A DNA stretch of 64,000 bases from CAVQGM01 sp963712065 (GCA_963712065.1 CAVQGM010000001.1:1852344-1916343), one strand, 5' to 3'. Counted from the stretch's first letter, positions 50,324 to 59,218 are shown. Made by a program: numbers and translations. The notes: generated by a model not told the origin, from the sequence alone.

Positions 50324-50815
50324 ATGCCCCAAGGACTGCTTCCCGTTCCCACGGCTGCGGGTGTGGCCGGGTCGACGGACCCGCAGGCGGTGGTCGAGGC
50401 TTTCCTCGCCGCCCTCGCCGCGTCCGACGTCGACACGGCCTCCGCCCTGCTCCACGACGACATCGTCTACGTGAACGTCGGCCTCCCGACCGTTCGCGGG
50501 CGCACCGACGTGGCGAAGGTGCTCGACCTGCTCGACCGTCCCGGCTCCGGGTTCGAGGTGTACCTCCACGCCATCTCGGCCGACGGCCCGGTGGTGCTGA
50601 CCGAGCGGACCGACGTGCTCCTCGTGGGTCGCTTGCGCGTCCAGTTCTGGGTGTGCGGCCGGTTCGACGTCCACGACGGCAAGATCATCCTCTGGCGCGA
50701 CGCGTTCGACTTCGTGGACATCGTGCGCGGCACGTTGCGGGCGATCGCGGGGGTGGTCGTCCCCGGCCTCCGCCCGCTCCCACCCACCGGTCCGGACGCT
50801 GCCCCCGGTCGCTGA
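50324..50815 (+). CDS. Limonene-1,2-epoxide hydrolase-like protein
   Basis: A 163-residue protein with the cone-shaped SnoaL/NTF2 fold. PQAVVEAFLAALAASDVDTASALLHDDIVYVNVGLP is the usual N-terminus. LTERTDVLLVGRLRVQFWVCGRFDVHDGKIILWRDAFDF carries the Arg and Asp residues that form the Asp-Arg-Asp triad in limonene-type epoxide hydrolases. The likely reaction is water addition to an epoxide; the substrate (sterol, terpene or acyl epoxide) is unknown. The start is supported by TAGCAT-N6-ATG. Confidence 0.8.
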   Translation: MPQGLLPVPTAAGVAGSTDPQAVVEAFLAALAASDVDTASALLHDDIVYVNVGLPTVRGRTDVAKVLDLLDRPGSGFEVYLHAISADGPVVLTERTDVLLVGRLRVQFWVCGRFDVHDGKIILWRDAFDFVDIVRGTLRAIAGVVVPGLRPLPPTGPDAAPGR

Positions 50816-50908
50816 TCGAGGTCTCGCCGCCCGCAGACCGAACGCCGGGCACCGCCGTCGTCCGGCGCGGTCGGTGCGTCGACGGGCGGGGCGACGCATG
50901 CTGATGGG

Positions 50909-51445
50909 GTGCGGCGCATCTCGGTCGTCGGCAACTCGGGCTCGGGCAAGACGACCCTGGCCCGCGCCCTGGCTGCACGCCTCGGTGTCGCCCACGTCGA
51001 GCTCGACGCCCTCTACCACGGCCGCAGCTGGACCGAGCCCGCCCCCGAGGACTTCCGACGCCGCGTCGCCGCCGCCCTCGACACCGCCGTCGGCTGGGTC
51101 GCCTGCGGCAACTACTCCGCCGTGCGCGAGCCGGTCGTGTGGCCAAGGGCCGACACCGTGCTCGTCCTCGACCTGCCCAAACGGCTGGTGATGCGACGGG
51201 TCGTGAGCCGCACCCTGCGACGGACGCTCCGTCGGGAGGAGCTGTGGAACGGCAACAGCGAGCCCCTGCGCAACCTGTACGCCCGGGATCCGGCACGGAA
51301 CATCGTCCGCTGGGCGTGGGTGCGCCACGACGTCTACCGGCACCGGTACCAGCGGGCCGCAGCCGACCCGGCCCACGCCCAGCTCGACTTCGTGTTCCTG
51401 CGCTCTCCGTCGGACGTCGGCGCGCTCCTGGCCACGGTCGGCTGA
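50909..51445 (+). CDS. P-loop nucleotide kinase, FlaR/topology-modulation type
   Basis: A 178-residue P-loop protein. Walker A GNSGSGKTTLARALA (residues about 8-22), VELDALYHGRSW (the specificity region of FlaR-type adenylate-kinase relatives) and a lid-like Arg-rich stretch VSRTLRRTLRREELWNGN are present. It likely phosphorylates a nucleotide or small metabolite. GTG 50909 is the first start in a frame with no upstream homology. Confidence 0.8.
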   Translation: MRRISVVGNSGSGKTTLARALAARLGVAHVELDALYHGRSWTEPAPEDFRRRVAAALDTAVGWVACGNYSAVREPVVWPRADTVLVLDLPKRLVMRRVVSRTLRRTLRREELWNGNSEPLRNLYARDPARNIVRWAWVRHDVYRHRYQRAAADPAHAQLDFVFLRSPSDVGALLATVG

Positions 51446-51520
51446 GGACCGACGACCGTGACCGGTTGCGTGCCGGGATGACCGACGCCGACGAGCGGGG
51501 GGCGGTGGTCCGCCGGAACG

Positions 51521-52036
51521 TCAGTGGCCTGCCAGGGTGTTCTTCAGGATCGCGATCGTGACCCCGATGACCAGCACCACCAGCGCGTAGAGCGCCGATC
51601 GGGTCCAGCTCGCCCCGCTGCTGCGGGCGACCGCGAACCCGGCGGCGGAGACCAGCCCGGCCAGCACGAGCACGGCTGCGTCGAGCTCGGCCGACGCGGG
51701 CAGCACGACGACCGGGACGCTCACCAGGACGGCGACGGCGACGGCGCCCGCCAGTTGGGCGAGGGCGAGCTCGGCCTCCTCCCGGCCGACCTCCCCGGCG
51801 GTGACCAGACGGGCCGAGACCCGGAACGCGAAGTAGTGGGCGAGCGCCAGCCCGATCGCCGTCCCCCACACCAGCCCCAACGTGTCGATGCGCGGATCGT
51901 CCCCCGACTCACCCAGCGCGGCCAGCGCGGCCAGCAGCACGACTGCGACGTACAACGCCATCGTGTACGCCTCCCGGCGAACCTCCGGGCGCAGCGCGGG
52001 TGACGTCCGCTGATGGTCGGCGACGGGAGTGGGCAT
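51521..52036 (-). CDS. Four- to five-helix membrane protein
   Basis: A 171-residue integral membrane protein with hydrophobic helices such as MALYVAVVLLAALAAL, LGLVWGTAIGLALAHYFAF, LAGAVAVAVLVSVPVVVL, LVLAGLVSAAGFAVA and ALVVLVIGVTIAIL. The N-terminus is basic. ATG 52036 is taken as the start, with only a weak upstream signal; GTG 52039 is an alternative. Function unknown. Confidence 0.6.
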   Translation of the reverse strand: MPTPVADHQRTSPALRPEVRREAYTMALYVAVVLLAALAALGESGDDPRIDTLGLVWGTAIGLALAHYFAFRVSARLVTAGEVGREEAELALAQLAGAVAVAVLVSVPVVVLPASAELDAAVLVLAGLVSAAGFAVARSSGASWTRSALYALVVLVIGVTIAILKNTLAGH

Positions 52037-52107
52037 CACGGCAGATCCTGGCACGGCCGCCTCGCCTTCCGCCGCCGCTGCCGACGTGCTCGCCCGAGCG
52101 GGCGAGG

Positions 52108-52419
52108 CTAGGACGACGGGACCGGGCCTCGCGATGGCAGGGGGCAGGCGCCAGCGGAACGTTGCGCCCGCCGGATGAGGTGGAACCCGTAGCCGGTTCC
52201 GGCGGTCCACGTCAGCGAGATGATCGTGCCCGCGACCCAGGCGTGGTCCCGCAGCAGCGCTCCCATCGACGTGCCCGCCAGCACGGTCCCGAGCACGGCC
52301 AGCGTGAGCGGCAGGTGGCATGGGCACAACAGGAACGACCAGAGCAACCACCGTCGTCCCCGTCGCTCGAGGTTGGGCGCCGACGGCGGAGCAGGGGCTG
52401 GGGTGACGGTGGCCGGCAC
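52108..52419 (-). CDS. MerE-like small metal-transport protein
   Basis: A 103-residue membrane protein whose key motif is LLCPCHLPLTLAVLGTVLAGTSMGALLRDHAW, which closely matches the CPCHLP-xx-VLAGTxxGAxxxEHW core of MerE mercury transporters. The two Cys of CPCHLP would carry the metal through the first helix; a second helix follows (GTIISLTWTAGTGYGFHLI). GTG 52419 stands 7 nt from TAGGCT. A C/G-tract palindrome overlaps that box. No merA or merR is nearby, so the metal is not proven to be mercury. Confidence 0.65.
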   Translation of the reverse strand: MPATVTPAPAPPSAPNLERRGRRWLLWSFLLCPCHLPLTLAVLGTVLAGTSMGALLRDHAWVAGTIISLTWTAGTGYGFHLIRRAQRSAGACPLPSRGPVPSS

Positions 52420-52426
52420 AGGGACC

Positions 52427-52444
52427 AGCCTACCCCCCCGGGTA
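52427..52444 (-). promoter_or_regulatory. Promoter with CsoR/RcnR-type palindrome before the MerE-like gene
   Basis: Minus-strand -10 TAGGCT (52432-52427) abuts TACCCGGGGGGGTA (52444-52431), a G-tract palindrome flanked by TA/TA like the operators of the CsoR/RcnR/FrmR repressors. Binding there would block the -10 box. Confidence 0.55.
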
Positions 52445-52626
52445 TTGCACCGCCCACCGGAGACCCGACGAGCGACGGGCGTCGGTCGCCGGGCGTACCC
52501 GCGATCGACGGCGTTGGAAGCCTGGCTTTGCCCCGGCTCGATCAGCCCTCTGGCGTGTTGCGTCGTCGCAGTTGGCGGGTGCCGCCGAGCGATGGGCCGC
52601 TGCCCCGGCGGCCAAGGGTCGGCCCC

Positions 52627-53170
52627 TCCTGTTCGCCGAGGAGGGCTTCGCTCGCTGGCAGTGCGACAACGGTTGGAAGGTCCAGCTTGACGTCGACGGG
52701 CAGTTCGAGGTTCTTCCCGGCGTCCCGCGAAATACGGCACGGCCGTCATGCTCAGCAGCTCGTCCGGGTCGGTCTCGAGCACGTGCAGCCACCGACCCGC
52801 GCCTGCGTTGTTGACCACGATGTCCGGGGTGCCCGCCCGTTCGACCACCTCAGCTGCCACCCGGTCGACGGCGTCGGGGTCCGAGAGGTCCGCCGGGATC
52901 ACATCAGCGATCCCACCCGTCGCCCGCACGTGCTGCGCGACACGCTCGAGCGCCTCCACCGTGCGGGCGACCAACACGACCCGAGATCCGGCTTCGGCCA
53001 GCCGGGATGCCGTGGCTGCGCCGATCCCGCTCGACGCCCCGGTGACGACCGCCGTCGTTCCCGCGACCTCCATGGCGACACCCCCTCAGGCGTCCGAACG
53101 GCATCGTCGCGCCCCAGGGTGGGGGCCAGGTAGAGCCGGTCGTCACCGGATCCGGTCCGCCCCCACCCGT
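52627..53170. repeat. Chimeric duplicate segment, direct orientation
   Basis: 52627-52728 equals 47408-47509, and 52725-53170 equals 48154-48599. The two pieces overlap at the shared CCGC (52725-52728). It contains the end of the secreted-protein gene and the first 115 codons of the SDR. Confidence 0.9.
52725..53073 (-). pseudogene. Truncated copy of the SDR gene
   Basis: From ATG 53073 the first about 115 codons are identical to the SDR at 48502, including VVTGASSGIG and NNAGAG. At 52725 they run into the antisense of the copied secreted-protein gene, so the catalytic Tyr region is missing. Upstream sequence incl. the ribosome site is also copied. Confidence 0.9.
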
Positions 53171-53636
53171 AGGCCGCCGGCCAACGGGCCGAGCGCCTGG
53201 CCGAGCGCCGCCACCCCGAACACCAGTCCGACGGCCCGTTGGACCGACGCGGCGGGGAAGGTGTTGGTGACGACGGCGATGGAGACCGTGAACAGGATCG
53301 CCCCTCCGACCCCCTGCAGCACCCGAGCCCCGATGACGACGGCCTCGTTCGGAGCGGCCCCGATCAGGGAGCAGAGCCCGAACACCCCGCCCCGACGATC
53401 AGCCAGGTCCGTCGGCCGAAGATGTCGGCGAGTCGTCCACCGGCGATGAAGGAGCCCGCCAAGCTGAGCATGTAGCCGCTGATGACCCACTGCAGCGAGT
53501 TGATGCTCGTGTCCAGGTCCGCCGCCATCTGCGGCAGCGCCGCCTGCATCGAGAAGAAGTCGAGCTGGATGGCGAACAGGCCCATGCTCGCTGCGAGGAC
53601 CACCATCCGCAGCCGCCGGGCCGTCGTCGGGGCCAT
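53171..53636 (-). pseudogene. MFS transporter, frameshifted and cut by the duplication
   Basis: ATG 53636 begins MAPTTARRLRMVVLAASMGL with the DHA2-like LQWVISGYMLSLAGSFIAGGRLADIFGRR (helices 1-3). It shifts frame in a G-run near 53386 and continues VFGLCSLIGAAPNEAVVIGARVLQGVGGAI to ALGQALGPLAGGLR, where it stops at the exact edge of the duplicated segment (53171). Only about 150 of about 450 residues remain. Confidence 0.8.
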
Positions 53637-54170
53637 GAGACACGGTACCAGCGGTCTGGTCGGGGCCCGGATCCCATGAAGAGGGCTCGGACAGCCCCAC
53701 CACCCCACACCTGAACGAGAACGAGGGCGCCGGGTGGGATCGCACTTCCGACCGCCATCGCTGTGGGACGAGCCAAGCCACGAGCCATCTGGTTGCGACT
53801 GGTGGAGTCCCCCTGAGACTCCCCAGCGGCATGGGATCGCCGAAGGTCCGTGGGACAAGAGAGAGGAGTGGCTCAACGACCGCATCGCTCGTGTCGGGCA
53901 GCGACGGGGTGCGTTCCCGGGCAGCGGCGGGATGCTCGAAGCGTTGGGCTGCCGCCTGGGGACGTCGCTCGTGATGGACCTGCTCGCGTCGGGCCAGATC
54001 GGAATGCTCGAGGATCCGCGGCCTGCGCTCGACCAGATGCCGCGTGGAGACGCTGCGCACCCCCACCCCCACGACGAGACGCCTTGGTTGTCCGGTCTCG
54101 CGGACGACCATCCCGCACATCAGCCTCGACGACAACCGGCACCCGACGGTGAGGCGTCGCTCGTCGGCAC
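53637..54170. other. Stretch without recognisable gene
   Basis: Open frames exist on both strands (for example 53734-54174), but none has family features or a good ribosome site. It is probably more debris. Confidence 0.4.
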
Positions 54171-54263
54171 CTAGCAGGATGCCGCCAGGTCGGCGTCGGT
54201 GGTGTTGAGCGATCGCTCGTACCTGGCGAGGAGTTCTCTGATCTGGTCTTCGTGCCTGTCCAT
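54171..54263 (-). pseudogene. SnoaL-like protein, N-terminal stub
   Basis: From ATG 54263 the frame MDRHEDQIRELLARYERSLN, then TTDADLAASC, is the first helix of a SnoaL/NTF2-like protein. It stops after 30 residues, where the chain normally continues into the beta-sheet. Confidence 0.5.
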
Positions 54264-54296
54264 GCCCGTCCATGCCTGGCGCCTCGCTGAACTCGC

Positions 54297-54343
54297 TTCC
54301 ATGGAATGTTGCGTCCGTGCGGTAGGATCGATTCCGTGGAATC
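54297..54343 (+). promoter_or_regulatory. marR promoter with two TTCC-N2-GGAA operators
   Basis: Perfect palindrome TTCCATGGAA (54297-54306) and GATTCC-GT-GGAATC (54330-54343) share the core TTCC-N2-GGAA. They flank the -10 box TAGGAT (54323-54328). The second overlaps GTG 54336, 7 nt from the -10, so the message is probably leaderless and autorepressed. Confidence 0.6.
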
Positions 54344-54812
54344 TACATCTGGGTCCGGTTCGGCTTCCGAGGTCGAACTCGCGGCGCTGTTCAGCGATCT
54401 CGTGAGGCTGGAGACCGATTTGTGGGATCGCGTCGATGACCGGCTCCGGCGAGATCACGATCTGCCGTTGTCGTGGTTCGAGCCGATGCAGTTGATGAAT
54501 CGGGTTCCCGGCTGCCGAGTGGCCGACATCGCCGAGGCGCTGTCGATCACGGTGGGCGGCTCGAGCAAGTTGGTCGATCGCATCGAGCAGGCCGGATGGT
54601 GCGGCCGCACGCCAAACCCCGATGACGCCCGATCGTCGCTCCTTCACCTCACTCGCGCCGGACGCCGACTCCTCGAGAACGCCCAGGGATCGTTCGAGGA
54701 CGAGCTCGAGGCGTCGCTCGGGGCCGCGCTACCACCCGAGCGGCTCGAATCGCTCGCAATGAACGTGCGAGTCGCACGGCAACGACTCGCCGACCGGCAC
54801 GGCAGCGCGTGA
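54336..54812 (+). CDS. MarR-family transcriptional regulator
   Basis: A 158-residue winged-helix regulator. DNA-binding segment: VADIAEALSITVGGSSKLVDRIEQAGWCGRTPNPDDARSSLLHLTRAGRRLL (about residues 66-116), with the wing Asp-Asp-Ala-Arg. Flanking helices form the dimer. GTG 54336 is supported by TAGGAT-N7-GTG. The stop overlaps the next gene, so it likely senses a ligand linked to that reductase, perhaps a quinone or oxidant. Confidence 0.9.
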   Translation: MESTSGSGSASEVELAALFSDLVRLETDLWDRVDDRLRRDHDLPLSWFEPMQLMNRVPGCRVADIAEALSITVGGSSKLVDRIEQAGWCGRTPNPDDARSSLLHLTRAGRRLLENAQGSFEDELEASLGAALPPERLESLAMNVRVARQRLADRHGSA

Positions 54813-55801
54813 TGACCAAGATCCCGACGTCGATGCGCGCCGTCGTGCTCGACGGGCCCGGGCCGCCGACGGCGCTCCAACTTCGCGAGGTGCCGGTACC
54901 CGTTCCCGAAATCGGCCAGGTGCTGCTCAAGGTCGAGGCGTTCGGGTTGAACCGGTCGGAGCTGCACACCCGGCTCGGGCTCGCCACCGGTGTCGTATTC
55001 CCCCGCGTGCTCGGCATCGAGGCAACCGGAGTCGTCGTGGACTGTCCGGGCGGTGAGCTCGCGCCAGGTACGCAGGTCGCCGCCATGATGGGCGGAATGG
55101 GCCGCACCTTCGACGGTGGGTACGCCGAGTTCACCTGCGTTCCTGTCGGCCAAGCGGTTTCGTTCGCGAGCGACCTTGACTGGGCCACGCTCGGCGGGGT
55201 TCCCGAGATGCTGCAGACCTCCTACGGCTCGCTGACCGTCGGACTCGACGCCCAGCCCGGCCAGTCGATCCTGATTCGCGGAGGCACCTCCTCGGTCGGG
55301 ATGGCGACCGCCGTGCTCGCGCGCCGACTCGGCATGATCGTGTTCTCGACCACTCGGAACCCCGACCGTGTCGACGTTCTGCGGGACATCGGCGTGCAGC
55401 ATCCGTTGGTCGACGAGGGCGACGTGGCCGCTCAGATCCGCGCCGTCATCCCCGATGGCGTCGACACCGCGCTCGAACTCGTGGGGACGCCCACCCTGCC
55501 CGACACGCTCCGGGCAACACGCGTGCAGGGCGTCGTGTGCTTCACCGGGATGCTGTCGAACCAGTGGACCGTCCGCGACTTCTACCCGATCGAGTACCTC
55601 CCGAGCGGGGTGCGGCTCACCGCCTACGGAGGTGACGCCAGCGATCTCCCACCGTCGGTCCTACAGGAGTTCCTCGACGACGTTTCGGCAGGTCGGGCCA
55701 TGGTTCCGATCCACCGAACGTACCGAATGGACGAGATCGCAGAAGCACACGCAGACATGGAGGCCGGCCGGGCGACCGGCAAGCTCGTCGTGGTTCCGTG
55801 A
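54812..55801 (+). CDS. Zinc-free MDR oxidoreductase (quinone reductase-like)
   Basis: A 329-residue medium-chain dehydrogenase/reductase with the GroES-like N-terminal domain (LREVPVPVPEIGQVLLKVEAFGLNRSELHTR) and Rossmann domain, NADPH motif ILIRGGTSSVGMATAVLARRLG (about residues 150-171). No zinc ligands are seen. Family members reduce quinones or enones. ATG 54812 overlaps the marR stop (TGATG); GTG 54809 is an alternative. It forms an operon with the repressor. Confidence 0.9.
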   Translation: MTKIPTSMRAVVLDGPGPPTALQLREVPVPVPEIGQVLLKVEAFGLNRSELHTRLGLATGVVFPRVLGIEATGVVVDCPGGELAPGTQVAAMMGGMGRTFDGGYAEFTCVPVGQAVSFASDLDWATLGGVPEMLQTSYGSLTVGLDAQPGQSILIRGGTSSVGMATAVLARRLGMIVFSTTRNPDRVDVLRDIGVQHPLVDEGDVAAQIRAVIPDGVDTALELVGTPTLPDTLRATRVQGVVCFTGMLSNQWTVRDFYPIEYLPSGVRLTAYGGDASDLPPSVLQEFLDDVSAGRAMVPIHRTYRMDEIAEAHADMEAGRATGKLVVVP

Positions 55802-55835
55802 CCTCGTGTGCACGAGGACATCGCCGGCACGCCCG

Positions 55836-55989
55836 GCCCGATCGGCGGAGCTGACGTGTCCGCCCGGGAAGACCCAAAGGCCTGCGAACGGGAGCGCCGT
55901 GTCGTGACCACCGCCCGCCCGCTGCACGAGCAACACCTCCGAGCCGACCGAGCGGTCCCGATGTAGGACGACGGCTGCCGCCGCGGTGA
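55836..55989 (-). pseudogene. Nudix hydrolase fragment
   Basis: The frame TAAAAVVLHRDRSVGSEVLL, then VQRAGGGHDTALPFAGLWVFPGGHVSSADRA, is the beginning of a Nudix domain up to GGH. The Nudix box with its Glu residues is missing and no start is present. Confidence 0.55.
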
Positions 55990-56124
55990 AGCCAATGAGG
56001 AACGGCGACGGCGTTCATGATGGCCGTGGCGCCGGCTGCGCATCTGCGAACACGACGGGGCTCTCGCACGTGCCCCACCCTCGTCCCGCCACGGCATGCA
56101 CCTGTCGCCGATCGTCCCAGCTCG

Positions 56125-56130
56125 TAGGGT
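56125..56130 (+). promoter_or_regulatory. -10 box TAGGGT of the monooxygenase gene
   Basis: TAGGGT-N6-ATG (start 56137), the leaderless pattern. Confidence 0.5.
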
Positions 56131-56136
56131 CTGCCC

Positions 56137-57300
56137 ATGTCACCGGCCATGGACGGTCGCGAGTTCGCCCGGCGCTGCGCGGCGTTGGTCCCCGGCTTGC
56201 GGGCCCGGGCCGGGGAGGCCGAGGACCTCCGTCGTCTCCCCGAGGCCACGTTGCGCGAGGCGCGGGAGGCTGGCCTGCTCGAGGCGTTCGTGCCCACGTC
56301 ACTCGGCGGCGGCGGCCTGGGCCTGGAGGCGCTGGCGCAGGGCACCAGAGTGATGGCCCACGGGTGCCCGGCCTCGGCCTGGACCCTCTCGTTCCTGATG
56401 ATGCACGGCTGGCTGCTGGCCAAGTTCCCGCCCGGCGCACGGGCCGAGATCTTCGCCGACGGCCCGATCGTGCTGGCGCCGGCACCGTTGGCCCCCACGG
56501 GCTCGGTCACCGAGGAAGCGGGCGGCTTCCGACTGACGGGGCGGTGGGACTGGGCCACCGGCATCGCTCATGCGGACTGGGTGATGGTGCATGCGGTCCA
56601 GGCCGAGCCGGTGTTCACCACGTGGTTCCTCGTCGTGCCCCGCGACGAGGTGGAGGTGGACGACGTGTGGTTCACCTCGGGCATGCGGGCCACCGGGAGC
56701 AACACGGTGCGGATCGGAGATCTGTTCGTGCCCGAGCACCGCGCGCTGCCGGCCCGGGACTTCCTCCGTTCGACCGAGGCGCTCGACGGCGACGGCTTCG
56801 GTCGGCTCCCGGTGCCCCCGGTGCTGGCGCTCGTCGCTGCCGCGCCGGCGTTGGGCGCAGCCGAGGCTGCGCTGGAGCTGTTCAAGGAGCGCCTCACCGA
56901 GCGCGTGCTCGCCTACTCCCTCGGCGACCGGCAGCGGGAGCAGCCCGCCGCCCAGGTGCGGTTGGCCACGGCGATGAGCGACCTGGCTTCGACGCGGGTG
57001 CGCTGGGACGTCGCCATCGCCGACCTGGTGGCAGCCTGCACGCAGGGAGAGCCGAGCGAGCAGGTACGGGTGGACACCCGCCTCGCCGCCGCCGCGACGG
57101 TGAAGGGGGCGCGGTCGGTGATCAACACCGTGGTGGAGGGCGCGGGCGCCAGCGTCTACTTCTCGGACTCGCCCCTGCAGCGCCTACAGCGCGACGTCGA
57201 GGTCCTCAAGGGACACGTCGTGTTCGATTGGGACCGCACCGCGGAGCTGGCCGGGCGGTTCGCGCTCGGGTTCGGGCTCCGGCCCACCGACCTGGTCTGA
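56137..57300 (+). CDS. Acyl-CoA dehydrogenase-fold flavin monooxygenase (HsaA-like)
   Basis: A 387-residue protein of the acyl-CoA dehydrogenase-like group D flavin monooxygenases. N-terminal helical domain LRREAGLLEAFVPTSLGG-type sequence, the beta domain GGFRLTGRWDWATGIAHADWVMV and WFTSGMRATGSNTVRIGDLFVPEHRAL, and C-terminal helices up to GASVYFSDSPLQRLQRDVEVLKGHVVFDW are all present. Such enzymes hydroxylate aromatic intermediates, as in steroid breakdown, using FMNH2 from a separate reductase that is not nearby. Confidence 0.82.
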   Translation: MSPAMDGREFARRCAALVPGLRARAGEAEDLRRLPEATLREAREAGLLEAFVPTSLGGGGLGLEALAQGTRVMAHGCPASAWTLSFLMMHGWLLAKFPPGARAEIFADGPIVLAPAPLAPTGSVTEEAGGFRLTGRWDWATGIAHADWVMVHAVQAEPVFTTWFLVVPRDEVEVDDVWFTSGMRATGSNTVRIGDLFVPEHRALPARDFLRSTEALDGDGFGRLPVPPVLALVAAAPALGAAEAALELFKERLTERVLAYSLGDRQREQPAAQVRLATAMSDLASTRVRWDVAIADLVAACTQGEPSEQVRVDTRLAAAATVKGARSVINTVVEGAGASVYFSDSPLQRLQRDVEVLKGHVVFDWDRTAELAGRFALGFGLRPTDLV

Positions 57301-57342
57301 GCGGACCCCACGTGCCGGGGCTCGGATGGCGGGGCGCCACCC

Positions 57343-58200
57343 CTAGATCGGGGTCATCGACGCGAGCTGGAAGGCGCCGTCCTCCTCGTAGGTCACCCCA
57401 CCGATAAGGGCACTGCTGTGCACGGTGATGACCCGCTGGTTGCGCAGCGGCAGGCCGGTCGCGGCGTCGAACCACACGTCGACGTCCTCCGTGCCGGTCT
57501 GGCCGCCCGTCAGGTTCCGCAACCGGTGGTAGTGCAGGGCCGCGACCTCCGTGCCTCCGATGTCGAGGAGCTCCGGGCCGACATAGGTGTACGGACCGGA
57601 GGAGATCACCTCGCCCTCCGACCCCGTCGAGGTGCCACGGCACTGCTGCATCCACTGGTCGCCCGCTCGTTGCGTCACCCGGATGGCGTCGACCGGTGGG
57701 TCACACGTGTAGGTCGAGGAGGTGTCGACCTCGGCCACGACCAGGTCCAACCGCTGGAAGAAGGCGCCGGCGTTCTCCGTGAGGCCCGAACCGGCCGGGC
57801 AGTAGTCCCAGCTCTGCCAATGGTTCGTGCTGTAGTCGACCCGGAGCCTCCAGCACCCGCCCTCGAGGTGGGTCACCGTGCCCGGGATGTCGGGGCCCTG
57901 GGTCTGGGTCAGCGGGGGCTTGTCGAGGTGCTCGGTGCCCTCACCGCGGTACCGATAGACGCCGGCCGCCGGCTGGAACGCCACCGCGCCGCCCGACGGG
58001 TCGGTGCCCGGCGCTCCAGCCCGGCGGCGGGCCTCCTCCATCGACACCGGCCGGGAGGAACCCCGGTTCCAGAGCGCGACCAACGTCACCACGCCGGCGA
58101 GCAGCGCGACCCCCACGACGACCCCGACGATCCGGACCCGATGGCGGCGCCGGCGCCCGGGTTCGCGCGCCGCCACCTCGGCTGAGCCGGGCTCAGCCAC
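57343..58200 (-). CDS. Membrane-anchored protein of unknown function
   Basis: A 285-residue protein with a basic N-terminus (REPGRRRRHRVR) and one helix (VRIVGVVVGVALLAGVVTLVALW, about residues 23-45), so the rest lies outside. The extracellular part has Cys in GGCWRLRVDYS, WDYCPAGSG and YTCDPPVD, and beta-rich blocks (TEDVDVWFDAATGLPLRNQR). GTG 58200 overlaps the stop of the tocopherol-cyclase-like gene by 8 nt. Function unknown. Confidence 0.6.
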   Translation of the reverse strand: MAEPGSAEVAAREPGRRRRHRVRIVGVVVGVALLAGVVTLVALWNRGSSRPVSMEEARRRAGAPGTDPSGGAVAFQPAAGVYRYRGEGTEHLDKPPLTQTQGPDIPGTVTHLEGGCWRLRVDYSTNHWQSWDYCPAGSGLTENAGAFFQRLDLVVAEVDTSSTYTCDPPVDAIRVTQRAGDQWMQQCRGTSTGSEGEVISSGPYTYVGPELLDIGGTEVAALHYHRLRNLTGGQTGTEDVDVWFDAATGLPLRNQRVITVHSSALIGGVTYEEDGAFQLASMTPI

Positions 58201-59218
58201 GGCCCGGCAGGCTCCCCACCTCGAGGCCGGCCAGCTCGGACGTGCCCTCGAACACCACGTGGCCGCGTTCACGCACCACGCAGCGGAGCCGACCGGCCAG
58301 GTGCTCGAAGTCGGTGTCGACGTTGCGGCGCTCGGCCGGGAGCGGGACGGGCAGCACGTGTGGTTCGATGCCGATGCCGTCCCCGTCCAGGTCGACCTGG
58401 TGGCGCCACGACCGGGCCCGGACGGCCCACCGCCCCGGGGCCACTTCGGAGTGCACGGGCGCAGGCGGTGTGATGCGGATCACCCGCTCGCCCAGCCGCA
58501 CGACCACCCCGCACACCGGCCGGGCGATCGGCCCGAGGCTCAGCACGCCACCGGAGAAGGCGACCGACACGTCGGCGCCGTCGAAGTCGTGGGCCTGGCC
58601 CCACCACCACCGGTCGGGGAACCCGGCGCCCCAGTTCCGCTCGCCGTAGACCCGGGCCCCGTCGAGCGACCAGTGGTCGCCCCGAGCTCCGCGGCCGCCG
58701 AAGGTGACGCCACCGGAGGCGGCGCCCCCCAGACGGTACGGCTGCCAGTACTGGTTGAGGAACGGCACGGCCGAGAAGATCCCGCCACCGCCGAACGCCT
58801 TGGGCCACTCGAAGGACCCGGAGAAGCGCAGGTCGACGTGGACGTCGTCGAGGTCGACGCGGAGCCGGTCGGCCGCGGCCTCGAGGCGGGCGTGCGCCGA
58901 CGTGCCCGCGGCGAGGGCGAAGCGGTCCCGGTCGGCCCGGGCGTCTTCCAGCACGGCCGAGCGCACGATGCCCCCGGGGTGGACGGCGACGGCCACGGTG
59001 GCCCAGTCGCCGGCGGGATGTCGGTTCACGCCGCAGAGGGCGACGACGACCCGGCCCGACGCCGGATCGGTGACCCGCCAGAACCAGCCCTCCATCTCGG
59101 TGCCGTGTGACGGCACCGGGTCACCGAAGGGAACGTCCGCGCCGGTGCGCCGGTAGGCCGCGACCAGCCCACTTCCGGCGCCGAGGACCGCATCCCGCAC
59201 CCGGTCGAACGTGATCAT
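58193..59218 (-). CDS. Tocopherol cyclase-like protein
   Basis: A 341-residue protein with tocopherol_cycl features: HGTEMEGWFWRVTD at the N-terminus, SGSFEWPKAFGGGGIFSAVPFLNQYWQPYRLGGAASGG (about residues 130-168), then VYGERNWGAGFPDRWWWGQAHDF (about 188-210) and FSGGVLSLGP. Plant relatives close chromanol rings, and bacterial ones are mostly uncharacterised. ATG 59218 is 8 nt from TACCTT. It is in an operon with the membrane-anchored gene downstream. Confidence 0.75.
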   Translation of the reverse strand: MITFDRVRDAVLGAGSGLVAAYRRTGADVPFGDPVPSHGTEMEGWFWRVTDPASGRVVVALCGVNRHPAGDWATVAVAVHPGGIVRSAVLEDARADRDRFALAAGTSAHARLEAAADRLRVDLDDVHVDLRFSGSFEWPKAFGGGGIFSAVPFLNQYWQPYRLGGAASGGVTFGGRGARGDHWSLDGARVYGERNWGAGFPDRWWWGQAHDFDGADVSVAFSGGVLSLGPIARPVCGVVVRLGERVIRITPPAPVHSEVAPGRWAVRARSWRHQVDLDGDGIGIEPHVLPVPLPAERRNVDTDFEHLAGRLRCVVRERGHVVFEGTSELAGLEVGSLPGRG

